Both the position numbers and the translations under genes were made by a program. Below are positions 5,475-9,847 of a stretch of DNA of 9,847 nt, one piece after another. Location: contig WLDR01000044.1 in the NCBI GenBank assembly GCA_009704705.1, positions 1 to 9,847 on the forward strand, read 5' to 3'. This DNA comes from Actinomycetota bacterium (GTDB taxonomy: Bacteria; Actinomycetota; Actinomycetes; Actinomycetales; Microbacteriaceae). Position 1 is the stretch's first letter, and every line of letters begins with the position of its first letter. The notes under the pieces are model-generated. The model was not told where the DNA came from, made no database searches, and saw nothing but the letters and a program-made list of their open reading frames with translations.

Positions 5475-7703
5475 ATGGTGAATAAAGAAACCACCCCGCA
5501 ACTCACGTTCGATCGTGCGAACCCCTTCGCGGTTCCCGAGGGCTACGTGCCGACGATTGACGTGTCGGCCGCCACTGCCCAGGCAGTTGAGTCAATCGAG
5601 GCCGCGGAGTCGGGAGAGCCGGCTCCAGTCGAGGCTGTTGCGGTCGAGTATCCGGCCATCGCCCCACTCGAACCGACCGACCTCGTCTTCTTTGCGCCAG
5701 ACCTGCCGAAGATCGAGCCGCGTTTTGGGCGCGATCGTTTCAACGATCGCTTCAACGACCGCTTTGACGATGACGACCAGCCGTGGGAGAGCGCATCGGC
5801 TCGTCGGCGTGCTCGACGTCGTTCCGGTGATGACCGACCGGTTTCTGACGACCCGAACACCGTCGTGAAGGTGAGAATCCCTCGCGAGCCTGAGCTCATC
5901 ACCGAACCTCAGCGCGTGAAGGGATCAACCCGACTCGAGGCCAAGAAGCAGCGTCGCCGCGACGGTCGCGATCAAGGCCGCCGCCGTGCCGTTGTGACCG
6001 AGAGCGAGTTTCTTGCTCGGCGCGAGGCTGTCGACCGTTCCATGATCGTTCGTGAGCGCGACGACAAGATTCAAATCGGTGTGCTCGAAGACAGCATTCT
6101 GGTTGAGCACTATGTGGCGCGATCGAGTGAGGCGAGCCTCATCGGCAACGTCTACCTCGGCAAAGTTCAGAACGTGCTGCCCTCGATGGAGGCAGCCTTC
6201 GTGGACATCGGTCGTGGCCGTAACGCTGTCTTGTATTCGGGTGAAGTCGACTGGGATGCCGCCGAGACGGGCAACCAGCCTCGCCGCATCGAGCTCGCGC
6301 TCAAGACCGGCGACAAAGTTCTCGTGCAGGTTACAAAAGACCCCGTGGGGCACAAGGGCGCGCGTCTGACAAGCCAGATTTCGCTTCCCGGCCGCTATCT
6401 CGTCTATGTGCCGAACGGTTCGATGAGTGGAATCAGCCGCAAGCTTCCGGACACCGAACGCACGCGTCTGAAGGCGATCCTTAAAGAGGTACTCCCAGAG
6501 GACGTCGGCGTTATCGTTCGTACTGCTGCTGAGGGTGCAACTGAAGACCAGCTCACGTTCGATGTCAGTCGACTCACGCAACAGTGGGACGACATCTCGT
6601 CCAAGGTCGAAACCATGTCAGCGCCAGCGCTCTTGCACAGCGAGTCGGACTTGCTCATCAAGATCATCCGCGACGTCTTTAACGAAGATTTCCAGAAGCT
6701 CATCATCGCCGGTGACGGCCCACGCACGGCGATCGAGTCGTACCTGGCGCAGGTTGCCCCGGAGCTTCTCGAACGAGTCTCTCGTTACGAGGGCGACGGA
6801 GACATCTTCGATGCGTTCCGCATCAACGAGCAGATTGAGAAAGCTCTCGATCGCAAGGTATGGCTGCCGTCGGGTGGTTCACTCGTCATCGACCGAACCG
6901 AAGCGATGACCGTCGTCGACGTCAACACCGGCAAGTTCGTCGGATCCGGCGGAAACCTCGAAGAGACGGTCACAAAGAACAACCTTGAAGCTGCCGAAGA
7001 AATCGTTCGCCAGCTTCGCCTGCGCGACATCGGCGGCATCATTGTCGTCGACTTCATCGACATGGTTCTTGAGACCAACCGCGACCTCGTTCACCGCCGT
7101 CTCATCGAGTGCCTCAGTCGTGACCGCACGAAGCACCAGGTTGCCGAGGTGACCTCGCTCGGACTCGTTCAGATGACCCGAAAGAAGCTCGGTCTCGGGC
7201 TTCTCGAGACATTCAGTGAGCCGTGTGAGGTGTGCGCGGGTCGCGGAGTTGTTGTGTTTCACGAACCCGTCGTTCGCCGACAGAGCAGTGGGCAAAACGG
7301 CCCCGGTGGCGCCGGAGACCAAAAATCGTCACGTCGCTCAAAGTCGCGCACTGCGACGCCCAGCGTTTCTCCCCACGGCATTCCCGAGGGGGCGAAGAAC
7401 GCTCTTGCTCAAATCGCGGCGAGCACGCTCCACCAAAATGACGATCACGCCGAGCTCGGTGCAGACGATGACGTCATCGAGATTCTCGACATTCCCGTCG
7501 TCAAGCAGCGACGTGGGCGTGAGCCGCGCGTTGAGCAGGCCGATGAGATTCTCGAAAACGTGCTTGAAGCGTTGCCCGAGCCCAAAGCTTCGGGACAAGG
7601 ACGTGGGCGTGCACGCGGCCGCCGGGTGTCAACGGGCCCGATTTCGACGGGTGAGGCCGGCGAGACCGCCTCGAGCGATGCCTCGAACGACGGCACGGAG
7701 TAG
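5475..7703 (+). CDS. rne: ribonuclease E/G family endoribonuclease
   Basis: Single-strand endonuclease for mRNA decay and rRNA/tRNA maturation. It has 742 residues, compact beside mycobacterial and streptomycete RNase E. Layout: a low-complexity N-terminal extension (about 1-185), acidic/Pro-rich then basic with a Lys/Arg patch at 157-171; the catalytic part from about 186, with an S1 domain (about 220-300); the DNase I-like domain with metal-binding Asp482 in VVDVNTG and Asp526 in VVDFIDM; the zinc-link Cys584 and Cys587 in CEVCAGRG; then a Gly/Ser/Arg-rich tail with RRGRE and GRGRARGRR patches. Asp526, Cys584 and Cys587 equal the E. coli positions plus 180 (346, 404, 407), so the core has no large insertions. 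ATG 5475 is used; GTG 5478 is an alternative. No strong Shine-Dalgarno is present. The arginine-rich tail probably binds RNA or partners (inference). Confidence 0.96.
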   Translation: MVNKETTPQLTFDRANPFAVPEGYVPTIDVSAATAQAVESIEAAESGEPAPVEAVAVEYPAIAPLEPTDLVFFAPDLPKIEPRFGRDRFNDRFNDRFDDDDQPWESASARRRARRRSGDDRPVSDDPNTVVKVRIPREPELITEPQRVKGSTRLEAKKQRRRDGRDQGRRRAVVTESEFLARREAVDRSMIVRERDDKIQIGVLEDSILVEHYVARSSEASLIGNVYLGKVQNVLPSMEAAFVDIGRGRNAVLYSGEVDWDAAETGNQPRRIELALKTGDKVLVQVTKDPVGHKGARLTSQISLPGRYLVYVPNGSMSGISRKLPDTERTRLKAILKEVLPEDVGVIVRTAAEGATEDQLTFDVSRLTQQWDDISSKVETMSAPALLHSESDLLIKIIRDVFNEDFQKLIIAGDGPRTAIESYLAQVAPELLERVSRYEGDGDIFDAFRINEQIEKALDRKVWLPSGGSLVIDRTEAMTVVDVNTGKFVGSGGNLEETVTKNNLEAAEEIVRQLRLRDIGGIIVVDFIDMVLETNRDLVHRRLIECLSRDRTKHQVAEVTSLGLVQMTRKKLGLGLLETFSEPCEVCAGRGVVVFHEPVVRRQSSGQNGPGGAGDQKSSRRSKSRTATPSVSPHGIPEGAKNALAQIAASTLHQNDDHAELGADDDVIEILDIPVVKQRRGREPRVEQADEILENVLEALPEPKASGQGRGRARGRRVSTGPISTGEAGETASSDASNDGTE
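5721..5771 (+). repeat. imperfect RFND tandem repeat inside rne
   Basis: The N-terminal extension of RNase E contains RFGRD (5721-5735) followed by three 12-bp units at 5736-5747, 5748-5759 and 5760-5771 that read RFND, RFND, RFDD. The units differ at only one to three bases, mostly third positions, which fits recent local duplication under coding constraint. It lies between the acidic/Pro-rich start and the basic patch. Copy number may vary between strains. Confidence 0.75.
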
Positions 7704-7716
7704 CCGAGCGGTCGGT

Positions 7717-7746
7717 TTGCACGAGCACTGTATCTCAGGCTATTCT
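7717..7746 (+). promoter_or_regulatory. candidate promoter for rplU-rpmA
   Basis: TTGCAC (7717-7722) resembles the -35 consensus and TATTCT (7741-7746) fits the TANNNT actinobacterial -10, with an 18-bp spacer. It lies 13 bp after the rne stop. A transcript starting near 7753 would give a leader of about 85 nt before rplU, which contains the two hairpins annotated next. Read-through from rne is also possible, because no terminator was found between them. Confidence 0.5.
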
Positions 7747-7759
7747 TGAACCTTGGTGC

Positions 7760-7817
7760 GTGCATCGGGTTTTCCGATGAGCACAAAGTTTTCACTCGAG
7801 AGACGGTGGTTCGTCTC
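7760..7817 (+). promoter_or_regulatory. rplU 5' leader with two hairpins (possible L21 autoregulatory leader)
   Basis: First hairpin: CATCGG (7763-7768) and CCGATG (7774-7779) pair perfectly around a 5-nt loop. A longer alternative pairs GTGCATCGG (7760-7768) with CCGAT and GCAC (7774-7778, 7781-7784), leaving a 2-nt bulge. Second hairpin: GAGACG (7800-7805) and CGTCTC (7812-7817) pair perfectly around a 6-nt loop, 12 nt before the AGG of the rplU ribosome site (7830-7832). Ribosomal protein operons often carry autoregulatory leaders, so such a role is plausible but inferred. No U-tract follows either stem, so neither looks like an intrinsic terminator. Confidence 0.45.
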
Positions 7818-7838
7818 CATGAACGAAGCAGGTAAGAA

Positions 7839-8147
7839 GTGGTTTACGCAGTAGTGCGCGCAGGTGGCCGCCAAGAAAAGGTCGAGGTTGGCACCATCGT
7901 CACGATGAACCGTGTCGAAGCTGACAAGTCGGGTGTCATTGAGCTCCCCGCAGTGCTGCTCGTTGATGGTGACAAGATCACCGCCGACGCCGCGTCGCTT
8001 GCGAAGATCAAGGTCACCGCAGAGGTGCTCAACGACCTTCGTGGCCCCAAGATCATCATTCAGAAGTACAAGAACAAGACCGGATACAAGAAGCGCCAGG
8101 GTCACCGTCAGGAACTCACGCGCGTCAAGGTCACTGGAATCAAGTAG
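7839..8147 (+). CDS. rplU: 50S ribosomal protein bL21
   Basis: Large-subunit ribosomal protein that binds 23S rRNA. The 102 residues match the family length. Seen: the N-terminal MVYAVVRAGGRQ block, VEVGTIV, the central VLLVDGD, and the conserved basic C-terminal region with GPKIIIQKYKNKTGYKKRQG and HRQELTRVKVTGI. The start is GTG, with AGG (7830-7832) 6 nt upstream. Eighteen base pairs separate it from rpmA, its usual partner, so both are expected on one transcript from the promoter candidate after rne or by read-through from rne. Confidence 0.97.
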   Translation: MVYAVVRAGGRQEKVEVGTIVTMNRVEADKSGVIELPAVLLVDGDKITADAASLAKIKVTAEVLNDLRGPKIIIQKYKNKTGYKKRQGHRQELTRVKVTGIK

Positions 8148-8165
8148 TCACAGGAGAACGACGAA

Positions 8166-8417
8166 ATGGCACACAAAAAGGGAGCGAGTTCGACCCGCAA
8201 CGGTCGTGACTCAAACGCACAGCGTCTCGGAGTGAAGCGCTTCGGCGGCCAGAAGGTTCTCGCGGGCGAAATCATCGTTCGTCAGCGTGGCACGCACTTC
8301 CACCCCGGCGCCAACGTCGGTCGTGGCGGCGACGACACCCTGTTCGCTCTTGCTGCTGGCGCAGTTGAGTTTGGTACGAAGGGTGGCCGCAAGGTCGTCA
8401 ACATCGTCCCGGCGTAA
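8166..8417 (+). CDS. rpmA: 50S ribosomal protein bL27
   Basis: Large-subunit protein whose N-terminus reaches toward the peptidyl-transferase centre. It has 83 residues. Seen: MAHKKGASSTRNGRDSNAQR at the start, LGVKRFGGQ, GEIIVRQRGTHFHPG, GRGGDDTLFALAAG and a basic tail. The mature-type N-terminus (AHKKG) directly follows Met, so there is no cleavable leader as in Firmicutes, and no Prp-type processing is needed. ATG 8166 has a good AGGAG (8152-8156) 9 nt upstream. The stop codon lies in the loop of a small perfect hairpin, and a strong terminator follows 22 bp later. Confidence 0.97.
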   Translation: MAHKKGASSTRNGRDSNAQRLGVKRFGGQKVLAGEIIVRQRGTHFHPGANVGRGGDDTLFALAAGAVEFGTKGGRKVVNIVPA

Positions 8418-8426
8418 CAACGCCGG
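8409..8426 (+). repeat. perfect inverted repeat around the rpmA stop codon
   Basis: CCGGCG (8409-8414) and CGCCGG (8421-8426) form a perfect 6-bp stem whose 6-nt loop, TAACAA, begins with the rpmA stop codon. It lies 13 bp before the intrinsic terminator and has no T-tract of its own. It may protect the mRNA 3' end or slow termination, but it could be chance in GC-rich DNA. Confidence 0.5.
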
Positions 8427-8439
8427 CACACCATCCTTT

Positions 8440-8476
8440 GAGGGGGCGAGCTGGAAAAGCTCGTCCCCTCTTTTTT
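8440..8476 (+). terminator. intrinsic terminator after rpmA
   Basis: GAGGGGGCGAGCT (8440-8452) pairs with AGCTCGTCCCCTC (8458-8470) to form a 13-bp stem with a single G-T wobble (8446/8464) and a 5-nt GGAAA loop. Six T residues (8471-8476) follow at once. This is a textbook Rho-independent terminator, the only strong one in the window, and it closes the rne/rplU-rpmA transcript. Confidence 0.93.
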
Positions 8477-8490
8477 ATTCGCAAATGAAC

Positions 8491-8517
8491 TAGATTTTCC
8501 GACTCGCAAAAAAGGAG
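8491..8517 (+). promoter_or_regulatory. possible obg -10 element and obg ribosome-binding site
   Basis: Only 46 bp lie between the terminator T-tract and the obg start. TAGATT (8491-8496) fits TANNNT, but the matching -35 position falls in the terminator's T-rich end and is a poor match, so the promoter is tentative. AAAGGAG (8511-8517) is a strong Shine-Dalgarno 5 nt before GTG 8523 and fixes the obg start. Confidence 0.45.
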
Positions 8518-8522
8518 CTGAC

Positions 8523-9847
8523 GTGACCACTTTCGTCGACAACGTCACGCTTCATTTGCGTGCCGGAAACGGCGGAAACGGCTGTGTCTCCGTTCGTCGT
8601 GAGAAGTTCAAGCCACTCGCCGGTCCGGATGGTGGCAACGGTGGTAACGGTGGCGACATCGTTCTGATTGCCGACCCACAGGTGACCACACTTTTGAGTT
8701 TCCACCGGCACCCGCACCAGTCCGCCGAGAACGGTGGCTTTGGAATGGGCGACAATCGCTCGGGTCATGCGGGCAAGCCGATTGAGTTGTCGGTTCCTGT
8801 TGGCACCGTTGTCAAAGACGCCGACGGCACAGTTCTGATTGACATGGATGCCCCGGGACTGCGTTTCGTTGTTGCTCCCGGTGGCCAAGGCGGGCTCGGC
8901 AACGCCGCTCTCGCGTCGACGAAGCGCAAGGCGCCCGGTTTTGCGCTGCTCGGAACCGATGGCTGGGCCGGCGACATCGTTCTTGAGTTGAAGACCCTCG
9001 CCGACGTGGCACTCGTGGGATTCCCGAGTGCGGGCAAGTCGAGTTTGGTTGCTGCGCTGTCGGCAGCGCGTCCCAAGATCGCTGATTACCCGTTCACAAC
9101 GCTTCACCCGAACCTCGGTGTTGTTCAGGCGGGCGACTCCCGTTACACGATCGCCGACGTGCCCGGTCTCATCGAAGGCGCCAGCGAAGGCAAGGGCCTT
9201 GGGCTTGAATTTCTGCGTCACGTTGAGCGCTGCACTGCCCTGTTGCACGTCATTGACTGCGCGACGCTCGAACCCGGACGCGATCCACTCACTGACCTCG
9301 AGGTAATCAAGCGAGAACTCGCGGCCTACCCCGTGCCCGAAGACCAGGTTCCACTGCTCGAGCGTCCGCAACTCATCGCCTTGAACAAGATTGACGTTCC
9401 CGACGCGCGCGACCTCGCCGACATGGTCAAGTCTGATTTCGAAGCACTCGGCTACCGCGTGTTCGAGATTTCGAGCATGTCTCACGAAGGGCTGCGACCA
9501 CTGTCGTTTGCGTTGGCCGAACTTGTCGAGAAGCACCGCGCCGAGTTGGCTCTCGAGCCCGTCGCGCCGCGCATCGTGATTCGCCCACAGGCTGTCGATG
9601 ATGCCGGCTTTAAGGTCACCGTTGAAGGCGGAAGTGCCGGACCGGTCTATCGCATTCGCGGCGGAAAGCCCGAGCGCTGGGTTCAGCAAACAGACTTCCA
9701 AAACGACGAAGCCGTGGGTTACTTGGCTGACCGTCTGGCCAAGATCGGCGTTGAAGAGCAGTTGTTCCGTGCCGGCGCAGTTCCGGGTGCGACCGTCATC
9801 ATCGGCTCCGATAACGCCATTGTCTTTGACTGGGAGCCAACGCTCAC
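8523..9847 (+). CDS. obg: Obg family GTPase (3' end outside the window)
   Basis: Ribosome-associated GTPase needed for 50S assembly and linked to stress and growth control. The frame is open to the window end: 441 codons plus two bases. Seen: the glycine-rich Obg fold (about 1-155) with GNGGNGC and GGNGGNGGD; the GTPase domain with G1 GFPSAGKS (166-173), G2 YPFTT (189-193), G3 DVPG (212-215), G4 NKID (288-291) and a G5-like ISSM (316-319); then a C-terminal OCT-type domain from about 352 (PRIVIRP). Actinobacterial Obg proteins are usually about 480-520 residues, so a short tail is missing. The start is GTG with a strong Shine-Dalgarno. Because a terminator lies between rpmA and this gene, it probably has its own promoter or relies on read-through. 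Confidence 0.96.
   Translation, partial: MTTFVDNVTLHLRAGNGGNGCVSVRREKFKPLAGPDGGNGGNGGDIVLIADPQVTTLLSFHRHPHQSAENGGFGMGDNRSGHAGKPIELSVPVGTVVKDADGTVLIDMDAPGLRFVVAPGGQGGLGNAALASTKRKAPGFALLGTDGWAGDIVLELKTLADVALVGFPSAGKSSLVAALSAARPKIADYPFTTLHPNLGVVQAGDSRYTIADVPGLIEGASEGKGLGLEFLRHVERCTALLHVIDCATLEPGRDPLTDLEVIKRELAAYPVPEDQVPLLERPQLIALNKIDVPDARDLADMVKSDFEALGYRVFEISSMSHEGLRPLSFALAELVEKHRAELALEPVAPRIVIRPQAVDDAGFKVTVEGGSAGPVYRIRGGKPERWVQQTDFQNDEAVGYLADRLAKIGVEEQLFRAGAVPGATVIIGSDNAIVFDWEPTL

Noticed and set aside
5925..6581. Minus-strand open frame of 218 codons inside rne
   Set aside because: Antisense to the conserved S1 and catalytic part of RNase E; no family resemblance and no ribosome site seen.
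7704..7718. Possible terminator just after rne (CCGA/TCGG stem then TTT)
   Set aside because: Only 4 bp of stem and three T; far too weak beside the clear terminator after rpmA.
8490..9701. Long minus-strand open frame (403 codons) opposite obg
   Set aside because: It lies antisense to a clear GTPase gene, has no recognisable domain and is explained by the GC-rich codon pattern of obg. The plus-strand frame has all G motifs and a strong ribosome site.
1..9847. CRISPR arrays, insertion sequences, integrase or attachment sites, tRNA or rRNA genes
   Set aside because: No regularly spaced repeats, transposase-like frames, terminal repeats or cloverleaf-like segments were seen; the window is a contiguous set of core genes.

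Overview
The window is GC-rich, has many GTG starts and carries a housekeeping gene neighbourhood typical of Actinobacteria. Gene order and protein types suggest order Micrococcales, probably Microbacteriaceae; that placement is inferred from content, not from a search. The order is ileS (3' part) - folC - DUF4233 membrane protein - ndk - [vkor, opposite strand] - rne - rplU - rpmA - obg (5' part). It resembles the Mycobacterium tuberculosis order valS-folC-Rv2446c-ndkA-rne-rplU-rpmA-obg, with an isoleucyl- instead of a valyl-tRNA synthetase at the head and a VKOR gene added.

Region 1 (1-4636, plus strand) is one tightly packed transcription unit. ileS overlaps folC by 8 bp, folC is followed by the DUF4233 gene after 2 bp, and that gene overlaps ndk by an ATGA junction. 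It combines tRNA charging, folate polyglutamylation, an uncharacterised four-helix membrane protein and nucleoside diphosphate kinase. Region 2 (4633-5265, minus strand) is a five-helix vitamin K epoxide reductase family protein with all the expected redox cysteines. It converges on ndk so closely that both TAG stops come from the same CTAG. Region 3 (5266-5474) is the divergent vkor/rne spacer; it is rich in CACGAG/CTCGTG inverted words and has two small hairpins just before rne.

Region 4 (5475-8417, plus strand) holds a compact 742-residue RNase E/G, then a 135-bp spacer with a candidate promoter and two perfect-stem hairpins, then rplU (bL21) and rpmA (bL27). A strong intrinsic terminator ends this block at 8440-8476. 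Region 5 (8523 to the window end) is the Obg GTPase, truncated by the window edge. The theme is translation and RNA metabolism: tRNA charging, ribosomal proteins, a ribosome-assembly GTPase and the main mRNA/rRNA-processing endonuclease.

No mobile element, CRISPR array, RNA gene or evident new system was found. All coding sequence belongs to well-known families. The points worth a second look are non-coding: the vkor/rne spacer, the rne and rplU leaders, and the shared stop codon. No gene-free stretch exceeds about 210 bp.
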